A stretch of DNA of 37,721 nt, taken from assembly GCA_964452495.1 (NCBI GenBank), contig CAYVMC010000019.1, positions 1-37,721 on the forward strand. The letters are read 5' to 3'. A program made the position numbers and the translations under genes. The DNA comes from CALUTH01 sp964452495. Lineage in GTDB: Bacteria; Cyanobacteriota; Vampirovibrionia; Gastranaerophilales; Gastranaerophilaceae. How positions within the stretch are numbered: position 1 is the stretch's first letter; every line of letters begins with the position of its first letter. The notes below the pieces were generated by a model that was not told the DNA's origin, did not search any database, and saw only the letters and a list, made by a program, of their open reading frames with translations. Shown here in pieces: positions 24,143 through 31,266 of the stretch.

Positions 24143-25516
24143 ATGTACAATGTAGCTATAGTTGGAGCCGGTCCTGCAGGGATATTTACAGCACTGGAAA
24201 TTGTGAAGTTAAAACCGGAATGGAAAGTTATTTTAATAGAAAAAGGTCCCAAAATTGAACATAGAAAATGTCCATTACGTGAAGGCTCTGAAAAATGTGT
24301 ATCTTGTAAACGATGCGGGCTGTTATGCGGTTGGGGCGGAGCAGGGGCATTTTCAGACGGGAAATTAACACTTACACCGGACGTAGGCGGTAATCTTGTT
24401 GATTATATGTCTAGAAAAGAGGTTGAAAATCTCATCGACTACGCAGATAGACTATATCTAGAATTTGGTGCAACGGATGAGGTATTTGGTACTGACAGAA
24501 AAATTTTTGAAGAAATTGAAAGAAAAGCTACACTTGCAGAACTTAAACTTGTATACTCACCTGTTAGACATCTCGGAACAGAAAGAAGTCTTGATGTTCT
24601 AAAAAATATGCAAAATTTTCTTGATAAACGTATTACAATATTGAATAATGTTTCCGCCAAAAGTCTTATTGTTGAATGTGAACAGGTAAAAGGAATTGTG
24701 CTTGATAACGGGGACGTGATAAATGCTGAATATACAGTTATTGCTCCTGGCAGAGAAGGTGCTGATTGGCTTACTCAGGAATTTGCAAAAAATAAAATAG
24801 GTATGGTTAATAATGCTGTAGATATTGGTGTTCGGGTAGAACTTCCCGCTCCGGTCTTTGAACCAATTACAGAAAAACTCTACGAATCAAAGCTTATTTA
24901 TCACTCACCTACTTTCGGCGATGAGGTTAGAACATTCTGTATGAATCCGAACGGGGAAGTTGTACAGGAAAATTATAACGGTATATCAACAGTTAACGGT
25001 CATAGCTATGCAAATATTAAAACAAAAAATACCAATTTTGCACTTCTTGTGAGCGAAAAGTTTACCGAGCCGTTTAAAGAACCAATTACGTACGGGCAGC
25101 ATATAGCAAGTCTTGCAAACATGCTAGGAGGTGGAATTCTTGTTCAAAGATTTGGGGATTTACTTGACGGCAGACGCTCAACCCCTGACAGGATAAAAAA
25201 CAGTATTATAACACCAACCCTTACAAGTGCTACACCGGGAGATTTGAGTCTTGTAATTCCTTACAGACAAATGCAAAGTATTATAGAAATGCTTTATGCA
25301 CTTGATAAAATCGCACCGGGTACAGCTTCAAGATATACATTGCTTTACGGTATAGAAGTTAAATTTTATTCAGCGAGAGTAAAATTAACAAATGAACTGG
25401 AAACAGAGGGGGTTCAAAAACTCTTTACCATAGGTGACGGTGCAGGTGTAACAAGAGGTTTGATACAAGCCTCTGCCTCGGGAGTTCATGTTGCAAGAAC
25501 CATTTGCAAAAGATGA
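24143..25516 (+). CDS. FAD-dependent dehydrogenase (COG2509-like) with ferredoxin-type cysteine motif
   Basis: A 457-residue flavoprotein with an N-terminal Rossmann motif 'VAIVGAGPAGIFTALEI' (GAGPAG at 8-13) and the family's hallmark 'CGWGGAGAFSDGKL' (62-75). A C-terminal FAD-binding block 'TIGDGAGVTRGLIQASASG' lies at about 429-447. It belongs with the uncharacterised NAD(P)/FAD-dependent dehydrogenases of the COG2509 type; the substrate is not known. Residues 52-62 are C-x2-C-x2-C-x3-C, the spacing of a [4Fe-4S] ferredoxin site, with another cysteine at 43. An iron-sulfur cluster close to the FAD is therefore plausible, though I do not know it to be shown for this family. The ATG follows TTTTGGAG. 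It is flanked by genes of other pathways with gaps of 79 and 56 nt, so it may be transcribed alone. Confidence 0.85.
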   Translation: MYNVAIVGAGPAGIFTALEIVKLKPEWKVILIEKGPKIEHRKCPLREGSEKCVSCKRCGLLCGWGGAGAFSDGKLTLTPDVGGNLVDYMSRKEVENLIDYADRLYLEFGATDEVFGTDRKIFEEIERKATLAELKLVYSPVRHLGTERSLDVLKNMQNFLDKRITILNNVSAKSLIVECEQVKGIVLDNGDVINAEYTVIAPGREGADWLTQEFAKNKIGMVNNAVDIGVRVELPAPVFEPITEKLYESKLIYHSPTFGDEVRTFCMNPNGEVVQENYNGISTVNGHSYANIKTKNTNFALLVSEKFTEPFKEPITYGQHIASLANMLGGGILVQRFGDLLDGRRSTPDRIKNSIITPTLTSATPGDLSLVIPYRQMQSIIEMLYALDKIAPGTASRYTLLYGIEVKFYSARVKLTNELETEGVQKLFTIGDGAGVTRGLIQASASGVHVARTICKR

Positions 25517-25518
25517 GC

Positions 25519-25547
25519 TTGTCTTTATAAAAGGTTAACTGTATAAT
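25519..25547 (+). promoter_or_regulatory. Promoter of lysC
   Basis: TTGTCT (25519-25524) and a perfect TATAAT (25542-25547) are 17 nt apart, giving a predicted start near 25554 and a leader of about 20 nt with AGGAA before the GTG. That spacing leaves no room for a lysine riboswitch. Confidence 0.65.
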
Positions 25548-25572
25548 TTATAGAGCAGTTAGGAATAGAAAA

Positions 25573-26835
25573 GTGAAAAACATAATCGTACAAAAGTTTG
25601 GCGGAACATCCGTTGCTAATCCTGAAAAAGTTAAGAATGCAGCGAATATCATTTTAAAAGAGAAAGATAAGGGAAATTTAGTAGTAGCAATTGTTTCAGC
25701 TATGGGACATACAACTGATGAACTTTTAAAGCTTGCCGGACAAGTTAATGCAAATCCATCTCCCAGAGAGCTTGATATGTTGTTATCAACGGGAGAATGT
25801 GTTTCCGCATCATTGCTCGCAATGGCTCTACAGGCGAAAGGTCACAGAGCCGTTAGTTTGAATGCTTTGCAGGCTCAAATTATAACAGAAAAAGCGTATA
25901 GTTGCGCACGTATTATTGATATTAAAACTGATAATATTTTAAAGCATGTAGATAATGATGAAATTGTTATAATAACAGGTTTTCAGGGAATAACGGAAGA
26001 CAATGAAATAACGACTCTCGGTCGGGGCGGTTCTGATACATCGGCAGTTGCTGTTGCTGCAGCACTTAATGCTGCTCGTTGTGATATATATACGGATGTG
26101 GAAGGGGTTTATACAACGGATCCGAGAATTGTACCGAATGCTACACGTCTTGAAGAGATAAGTTATGATGAAATGCTTGAACTTGCACGTGTTGGGGCTA
26201 ATGTTATGCATCCTCGCTCTGTTGAAACAGCAAAACAATATAATGTCCCGCTAAGAGTTAGGAGCAGTTTTAAAACAGATAATTTAGGAACATTAATACT
26301 GGGAGTAGAAAACATGGAAATAAGAAAAACAGTTACAGGTGTAGCCGCTGATTTATCACAATTAAGAATAGTAGTTTGTGATGTTCCTGATGTTCCGGGA
26401 AATGCAGGTAAACTTTTTGATAGACTTGCAAAAGATGATATTTCGGTTGATATGATTATTCAATCTTATGCAAGAAAGCATACAAATACAAATGATATTG
26501 CCTTCACTATAGACAAAAAGGATTTTGATAAGGTTCAAGCTATAATAGAAGAAATCAAAGAAGAACTCGGATGCCGTAATATTCTTGTTGATGATAATAT
26601 TGCTAAAATTTCAATTGTAGGAGCCGGAATGATAGACCATCCAGGGATAGCCGCAATGATGTTTAAAACTCTTGCTGCGAATGATATAAATATTAAAATG
26701 ATATCTACAAGTGAAATCAAAATTAGTTGTCTTGTTGATGCTAAATATGCAAAAGATGCAGTAAAAGCATTGCATGCTGCTTTTGACCTCGGCTGTGATG
26801 AAATAGCTGAAGTAAAAGGAACATTGCCGGAATAA
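25573..26835 (+). CDS. lysC: Aspartate kinase
   Basis: Phosphorylates L-aspartate, the first step towards lysine (and diaminopimelate), threonine and methionine. The kinase domain has 'KFGGTSVAN' (KFGGTS at 8-13), 'STGECVSA', 'GFQGI' and 'GRGGSD' (150-155). Two C-terminal ACT domains follow (about 265-340 and 345-415), the usual site of feedback inhibition by lysine and/or threonine. The 420 residues are slightly above the usual length of about 405-410. It starts with GTG; AGGAA lies 8 nt upstream and the first residues align well with the family. A small secreted protein gene begins 12 nt after the stop, so cotranscription is likely. It is a stand-alone kinase, with no homoserine dehydrogenase domain. 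Confidence 0.96.
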   Translation: MKNIIVQKFGGTSVANPEKVKNAANIILKEKDKGNLVVAIVSAMGHTTDELLKLAGQVNANPSPRELDMLLSTGECVSASLLAMALQAKGHRAVSLNALQAQIITEKAYSCARIIDIKTDNILKHVDNDEIVIITGFQGITEDNEITTLGRGGSDTSAVAVAAALNAARCDIYTDVEGVYTTDPRIVPNATRLEEISYDEMLELARVGANVMHPRSVETAKQYNVPLRVRSSFKTDNLGTLILGVENMEIRKTVTGVAADLSQLRIVVCDVPDVPGNAGKLFDRLAKDDISVDMIIQSYARKHTNTNDIAFTIDKKDFDKVQAIIEEIKEELGCRNILVDDNIAKISIVGAGMIDHPGIAAMMFKTLAANDINIKMISTSEIKISCLVDAKYAKDAVKALHAAFDLGCDEIAEVKGTLPE

Positions 26836-26847
26836 ATAGGAGTGATA

Positions 26848-27315
26848 ATGAAAAAAATTTTAGCAACATTAACAGTTATTTTATCAATTACACTAACAGT
26901 GTTTGCAAATAATCAGGAGGAAGCTTTACAGTTCTTTAATAATTATGTTAATGCCGCTAATACTTATAGTACAGCACTTCCTGATTTTTACTCTCCGAAG
27001 GCTAAAATTATAAGGCAGGTTATTAAACCGGATGGTACGTTGGTTGATAAAGAGACAACAACTGAGCGTTATATTTCCGAAATGAAAAAGGGGCAGGCTG
27101 TTGCAAAAGTCAGGAAGTATAAAAATACCTATTCTGATGTAAAAGTTGAGAAGATTAATGATACAACTTATAAAGTTTCGTCTTTAAGACAACCAACAGG
27201 TGAAACTTATAAATTAAAAACTTATATGATTGTACAGAAGCAATCAAACGGTAAATGGCTTATTATTGAAGAAATGATGCAAACCAAAGTACAGTTATTC
27301 TTAAATGCAAAATAA
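26848..27315 (+). CDS. Small secreted protein, possible NTF2-like fold
   Basis: A 155-residue exported protein. Residues 1-22 form a signal peptide ('MKKILATLTVILSITLTVFA'). The mature part, beginning 'NNQEEALQFFNNYVNAANTY', shows an initial helix pair followed by strands ending in 'GKWLIIEEMMQ', a pattern that resembles SnoaL/NTF2-like proteins, where the cone-shaped fold often binds small ligands. That assignment is tentative and no catalytic residues stand out. The ATG at 26848 is favoured over the GTG two codons earlier, because GGAG (26839-26842) is then correctly spaced and the signal peptide begins with MKK. It lies between lysC and aroC, probably in the same transcription unit, but has no evident role in amino acid synthesis. 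Confidence 0.75.
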   Translation: MKKILATLTVILSITLTVFANNQEEALQFFNNYVNAANTYSTALPDFYSPKAKIIRQVIKPDGTLVDKETTTERYISEMKKGQAVAKVRKYKNTYSDVKVEKINDTTYKVSSLRQPTGETYKLKTYMIVQKQSNGKWLIIEEMMQTKVQLFLNAK

Positions 27316-27372
27316 GTTTTAGGATTGAGAGAAGGGAATAAAAATCCCTCATATGTAAAATCTAGAGGAATT

Positions 27373-28539
27373 ATGACAAAAAATATAAGATTTCTTACAT
27401 CTGGTGAAAGTCATGGGAAAGCCCTAAATGCAATTATCGACGGGTTACCAAGCGGTTTGAAAATAGATGTTGATTTTATAAATACTGAACTTAGAAAACG
27501 GCAATCCGGTTATGGTCGTGGCGGTAGAATGAAAATCGAGACAGACACGATAGAAATAATTTCGGGTGTAAGATTTGGTAGAACAACTGGCGCACCTGTT
27601 TGTCTGGAAATTAAAAATCTTGATTTTGAAAACTGGCGTATCCCTATGAGCGTTGAAGAACTTGATTTTTCAAATAAGGATATTCTTCGTACTGTTGCTG
27701 AAAAATCATTCACAACTGCACGTCCTGGGCATGCAGATTATGCAGGTTCAATAAAGTATAATCTTGAAGATTTAAGGGATGTGCTTGAACGCTCAAGTGC
27801 CAGAAAAACTGCAATAGAAGTTGCTGTTGGAGCAATAGCCAAATTGTTTTTAAGAGAGTTTGGTATTATAGGGTTTTCGCACGTTACACAAATTGGTAAT
27901 GCTATTCTTGATGTACGTCCGTCTACGTATACTTTAATTAAAGAAAAAGCTGAAAAGTCTCCTATGCACTGCTGTGATGAATTTACAACTGAAAAAATGA
28001 AAGAGGAAATTGATCGAGCAAAGGTAGAGGGCGATACTTTAGGCGGTAAATTTGAAGTTATATATTCAAATCTACCTGTTGGTCTTGGCTCCTATGTCCA
28101 ATGGGACCGGGCAATTGATGGTTTGTTAGCTCAAGCAGTGATGAGTATTCCAGCAATAAAAGCTGTAGAAGTAGGAATTGGTATTGATGCAGCACTAAAT
28201 TCGGGTAGTAAGGTTCATGACGGTATAAAAATTAAAAACGGATCCATCTACAGGGAAACTAATAACGCAGGCGGTATTGAAGGTGGGATGACAAACGGCG
28301 AACCACTGGTAATAAAAGGTACGATGAAACCAATTCCTACATTAAGAAAACCGCTTCCTACCGTTGATTTACATAAGAAAACACAAACAGAAGCCCATTT
28401 TGAACGCTCGGATGCATGCGCTGTTCCGGCTTGTGCGATTGTAGCTGAAGCTCGAATAGCGATTGTTCTTGCTGATGAATTTCTTCAAAAGTTTGGCGGC
28501 GATAGTATCGAGGAAGTAAAAAAACATTATGGAAAGTAA
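27373..28539 (+). CDS. aroC: Chorismate synthase
   Basis: Makes chorismate from EPSP, the last step of the common aromatic pathway; the reaction needs reduced FMN. From the ATG at 27373 the protein has 388 residues, normal for the long bacterial type. Signatures are 'FLTSGESHGKAL' at the N-terminus, 'RQSGYGRGGRMKIE', 'RPGHADYAGSIKY', 'RSSARKTA' (usually RASARET) and 'DACAVPACAIVAEA' near the end. GAGGA precedes this ATG, so the 16-codon extension to 27325 is rejected. A short AGGGA/TCCCT hairpin (27333-27349) lies just before the gene. It overlaps aroK by 11 nt. Confidence 0.97.
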   Translation: MTKNIRFLTSGESHGKALNAIIDGLPSGLKIDVDFINTELRKRQSGYGRGGRMKIETDTIEIISGVRFGRTTGAPVCLEIKNLDFENWRIPMSVEELDFSNKDILRTVAEKSFTTARPGHADYAGSIKYNLEDLRDVLERSSARKTAIEVAVGAIAKLFLREFGIIGFSHVTQIGNAILDVRPSTYTLIKEKAEKSPMHCCDEFTTEKMKEEIDRAKVEGDTLGGKFEVIYSNLPVGLGSYVQWDRAIDGLLAQAVMSIPAIKAVEVGIGIDAALNSGSKVHDGIKIKNGSIYRETNNAGGIEGGMTNGEPLVIKGTMKPIPTLRKPLPTVDLHKKTQTEAHFERSDACAVPACAIVAEARIAIVLADEFLQKFGGDSIEEVKKHYGK

Positions 28540-29050
28540 TTATATACTTATCGGAATGCCAGGAAGCGGCAAAACTACGGTAGGAAAGCTCCTTGCACAA
28601 AAAACAGGTTATGTTTATTTAGATTTGGATACAATTATTGAAGAGCTTGAAGGTGTAAGTATTTCGGATATTTTTGCCAATAATGGCGAAGAATATTTTA
28701 GAAATCTTGAAACAAGGGTGATTCACACACTTGATAGCGCGGGTAAAATCATTCTTTCTTCGGGAGGAGGAACTTTTGAGAGAGAAGAAAACCGTAAAAT
28801 TTTAAAATCGTTGGGACAGGTCATATATTTATATACGGAACCGGATGTTTTATATAGAAGAATAAAAAACGATACGGGCAGACCTCTTTTACAGGTAGAA
28901 AACCCGAGTGAAGAATTAAAGAATATGTTTAATAAACGGGATATGAATTATAGACTTGCCGATTGTATAATTGACACTACAAATATAGCCCCATATAATG
29001 TAGTAGAAGAGATAATAAAGGCTACACATGGAAAGAACACTTGCAATTAA
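28529..29050 (+). CDS. aroK: Shikimate kinase
   Basis: Phosphorylates shikimate at the 3-position using ATP. The 173-residue length is standard. The Walker A loop 'GMPGSGKTT' is at 9-17. D32 and D34 in 'LDLDTIIEE' and R58 in 'EEYFRNLE' correspond to shikimate- and magnesium-binding residues. 'SSGGGTF' (77-83) and the lid arginine in 'NDTGRPLL' (R118) complete the set. Its ATG lies inside the end of aroC, with an 11-nt overlap, and it overlaps aroB by 23 nt, so the three genes should be translated from one mRNA in a coupled way. Confidence 0.96.
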   Translation: MESNYILIGMPGSGKTTVGKLLAQKTGYVYLDLDTIIEELEGVSISDIFANNGEEYFRNLETRVIHTLDSAGKIILSSGGGTFEREENRKILKSLGQVIYLYTEPDVLYRRIKNDTGRPLLQVENPSEELKNMFNKRDMNYRLADCIIDTTNIAPYNVVEEIIKATHGKNTCN

Positions 29051-30119
29051 TATACCCGAAAATGATAAATGCTATGATATTTATATAAATAATGAACCGG
29101 TTGAAAGTTTATACAAAGATATACTCTTAAAAACGAGAAATAGAAAAAGGGTTATAGTTTTTAGCGAAAAAGTATATAAATTGTATTCTAAAAATCTTCC
29201 GTTTCCTAAAAATGAAATTTTTATTTTAAAAGATGGTGAAGAACAAAAAAATTTAAAAAACTATATAAAACTCATTGAAGTATTAATTAAGAATAAAATG
29301 ACCCGTCGGGATGTAATAATTGCGATTGGCGGCGGTGTAGTAGGTGATCTTGCGGGATATGCTGCGGCTACCTATATGAGAGGCATACCTTTTATTCAAG
29401 TCCCTACAACTCTTCTTTCAATGGTTGATTCATCTGTTGGCGGTAAAACGGCTATTGATATGCCATCTGCCAAAAATATTCTGGGTTCGTTTTATCAGCC
29501 TGAAAGTGTTTATATAAATCTGAATTTTTTAAAAACGCTTTGTACCCGCCAGTATATGTCAGGGCTTGGAGAAGTTCTAAAATATGCTTTTATTGAAGGT
29601 AATTGCTGTAATAATGAACCAAAATCTCTTTTTGAATTTTTATCAATCAATTCTTCTAGAATTCTAAACCGTGATTTGTATTTTATAGAAAAACTTATAG
29701 CTATTTGTCTTAATTATAAAATAAATGTAGTTCGAGCAGATGAGAAGGAAGCCGGTTTAAGGAAAGTTTTAAACCTCGGGCATACTCTTGGACACGCACT
29801 TGAAACCTTTACCAAATATAAAAAATACACCCATGGAGAAGCCGTTATATGGGGTGTTAATATCATTTTCAAGTGGGCGCTTAAAAATTGTTATATTGAT
29901 ACAGTATATTATAAAGCGGTAATGGATTTGATCGCACTGTATGGCTTTAAATCTTTTAATGAAAAAATAAAAACAGACAAAATAGTCGATTTAATGCTCT
30001 TAGACAAAAAGGCCGAGACAGGAAAAATAAAACTCATTGTTCCGTGCGGTGCGAGAATTGTTACAGAAAAAGAAATAACAAATACTCAAGAATTTAAAAT
30101 CTGGTTATCCGGGCAATAA
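29028..30119 (+). CDS. aroB: 3-dehydroquinate synthase
   Basis: Converts DAHP to 3-dehydroquinate, the second step of the shikimate pathway, with NAD+ and a divalent metal. The NAD-binding loop 'GGGVVGDLAGYAAATYMRG' starts at residue 101, followed by 'VPTTLLSMVDSSVGGKTAID'. The metal ligands of the family are in place: E182 in 'GLGEVLKYAF', H252 in 'NLGHTLGHALE' and H269 in 'YTHGEAV'. The 363 residues are normal. It is the last gene of aroC-aroK-aroB, overlapping aroK by 23 nt. Its stop codon abuts the stop of the convergent small gene with no space for a terminator. No other aro genes are seen in the window. Confidence 0.96.
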   Translation: MERTLAINIPENDKCYDIYINNEPVESLYKDILLKTRNRKRVIVFSEKVYKLYSKNLPFPKNEIFILKDGEEQKNLKNYIKLIEVLIKNKMTRRDVIIAIGGGVVGDLAGYAAATYMRGIPFIQVPTTLLSMVDSSVGGKTAIDMPSAKNILGSFYQPESVYINLNFLKTLCTRQYMSGLGEVLKYAFIEGNCCNNEPKSLFEFLSINSSRILNRDLYFIEKLIAICLNYKINVVRADEKEAGLRKVLNLGHTLGHALETFTKYKKYTHGEAVIWGVNIIFKWALKNCYIDTVYYKAVMDLIALYGFKSFNEKIKTDKIVDLMLLDKKAETGKIKLIVPCGARIVTEKEITNTQEFKIWLSGQ

Positions 30120-30368
30120 TTAAGCTGTAATTGCATCATATTGTACATATTTAGCATTTCTTGCGTTGACCGCATAACATGATACATTAAGTTTTGACGA
30201 AACATCGAGGTAGCTTCTGTAGTTATTAGAATACTGATTAAGTGCGCTCATGATATCGTCTGCATCAATTCTTGATTTAAGACCTTCATCTGTGTGGTTA
30301 TCAACTTGTTCCTGAGCATATTTTTCTACTAATAATCTGTCTATAAAATCTCTTGCGCCAATTGCCAT
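30120..30368 (-). CDS. Uncharacterised small protein
   Basis: An 82-residue protein that I do not recognise. It is soluble, mostly helical by appearance, with an acidic N-terminal half ('DFIDRLLVEKYAQEQVDNHT'), a central 'LKSRIDADDIMSALNQYSNN' and a single cysteine at residue 64. It has no signal peptide or membrane segment. The strong ribosome binding site GAGGAGA ahead of the ATG is the main reason to accept it as real. It converges on aroB with directly adjacent stop codons. A 14-bp palindrome sits in its upstream region. A regulatory or structural accessory role would be a guess. Confidence 0.65.
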   Translation of the reverse strand: MAIGARDFIDRLLVEKYAQEQVDNHTDEGLKSRIDADDIMSALNQYSNNYRSYLDVSSKLNVSCYAVNARNAKYVQYDAITA

Positions 30369-30407
30369 TTTGTTCTCCTCACTATTTTGTATTTACTGTA
30401 TATATAT

Positions 30408-30421
30408 AAAGTATATACTTT
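30408..30421. promoter_or_regulatory. 14-bp perfect palindrome, candidate operator
   Basis: AAAGTATATACTTT is perfectly palindromic and lies 40-53 nt upstream of the minus-strand small gene, where its promoter should be (TATACT and TATATA hexamers are inside or next to it). A dimeric repressor could bind here. In AT-rich DNA with an adjacent TATATA tract the symmetry may be accidental. Confidence 0.4.
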
Positions 30422-30509
30422 TGAAAAAATTGACTTTTTTGAAAGAAATATTAAGTTTTATTAAGAAAATTAATATATAAAAGGGCAATTTGTTATATAA
30501 GTACATAGT

Positions 30510-30538
30510 TTGACAAATCTTAACAGAGTATTTAAAAT
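30510..30538 (+). promoter_or_regulatory. Consensus promoter with a predicted leaderless transcript
   Basis: A perfect TTGACA (30510-30515), 17 nt, then TAAAAT (30533-30538). The ATG at 30545 begins 6 nt after the -10 box, so transcription should start at or next to the start codon. No Shine-Dalgarno sequence is present. This is the clearest promoter in the window. Confidence 0.75.
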
Positions 30539-30544
30539 CAGTAT

Positions 30545-31147
30545 ATGAGTATAAAAGTTAAATGCCCTTATTGCGGAAATGAGATATACAACGATGTAGA
30601 ACAGTGTGAATACTGTAAAGAATTTTTTAAAGAGCCGGAAATTAAGGGGATAAAGTATACATCTTTGGGGGCATTTATAGTTTTTAGTTGTTTAACATTC
30701 GGGCTGTATTCTATTGTTTGGTTACTAATTAATTACAAACCAATTAATAATATATCTAATTCACGTGATAGAAAAAAGTTCCGGAAGCTTTTAAGTTTTG
30801 GAATTCCACTGTGTGTTTTAAGTTCATTTTTTATTAATTATGCTTTTTCATTAATATTAATAAAAATATTATTACTTGCACTCAGCTATAGAATTTTAAG
30901 AATTATAGAAAAATATTCTTTAATCAAATATGGTTCTGCTATTGTACATAATGAAATTGGCTGGTTTTGCTTTGATATTTTGTATGTCGTCTATTTTCTA
31001 GGGACTTACTCCGAGAGAGTTCATTCTCCCGGAATGCGTTGGTGTATGAATACTAAAAACTGGATAATTTACTCGCTGATTTTTATTATTTGTGCCACCC
31101 TTGTTGTTCTTATAACTTATTATATATCATTTTTTGATGTCGGATAG
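30545..31147 (+). CDS. Membrane protein with N-terminal zinc ribbon (DUF4234-like)
   Basis: A 200-residue protein with a small zinc ribbon at the N-terminus: C7-x2-C10 and C21-x2-C24, ten residues between the pairs. About four to five membrane helices follow (roughly 42-65, 82-115 as one or two, 139-156, 173-197). The segment 'TFGLYSIVWLLINY' in the first helix resembles DUF4234-type membrane proteins, but the match is uncertain. The cytoplasmic ribbon plus membrane domain suggests a sensor or scaffold at the inner membrane; no enzymatic motif is visible. It has an isolated consensus promoter and a predicted leaderless mRNA. It is followed by a 119-nt gap to gltX, which has its own -10 box, so it is probably monocistronic. 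Confidence 0.7.
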   Translation: MSIKVKCPYCGNEIYNDVEQCEYCKEFFKEPEIKGIKYTSLGAFIVFSCLTFGLYSIVWLLINYKPINNISNSRDRKKFRKLLSFGIPLCVLSSFFINYAFSLILIKILLLALSYRILRIIEKYSLIKYGSAIVHNEIGWFCFDILYVVYFLGTYSERVHSPGMRWCMNTKNWIIYSLIFIICATLVVLITYYISFFDVG

Positions 31148-31233
31148 AATGAGTCAGAATATGTAAAAAATATGAGCTTTGCTAGGGCAAAATTACTTGC
31201 GTAAATATTGTTTTTTGTGCAATAATTATTTCG

Positions 31234-31239
31234 TATAAT
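31234..31239 (+). promoter_or_regulatory. -10 box of gltX
   Basis: TATAAT (31234-31239) lies 27 nt before the gltX ATG, leaving a short leader that contains the AAAGGAAA ribosome binding site. The -35 position is a T-rich stretch (31211-31216) without a good match to consensus. Confidence 0.45.
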
Positions 31240-31266
31240 AAATTAGATATCTAAAGGAAATGGATT

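Noticed and set aside
25501..25572. Lysine riboswitch ahead of lysC
   Set aside because: The promoter leaves a leader of only about 20 nt, far too short.
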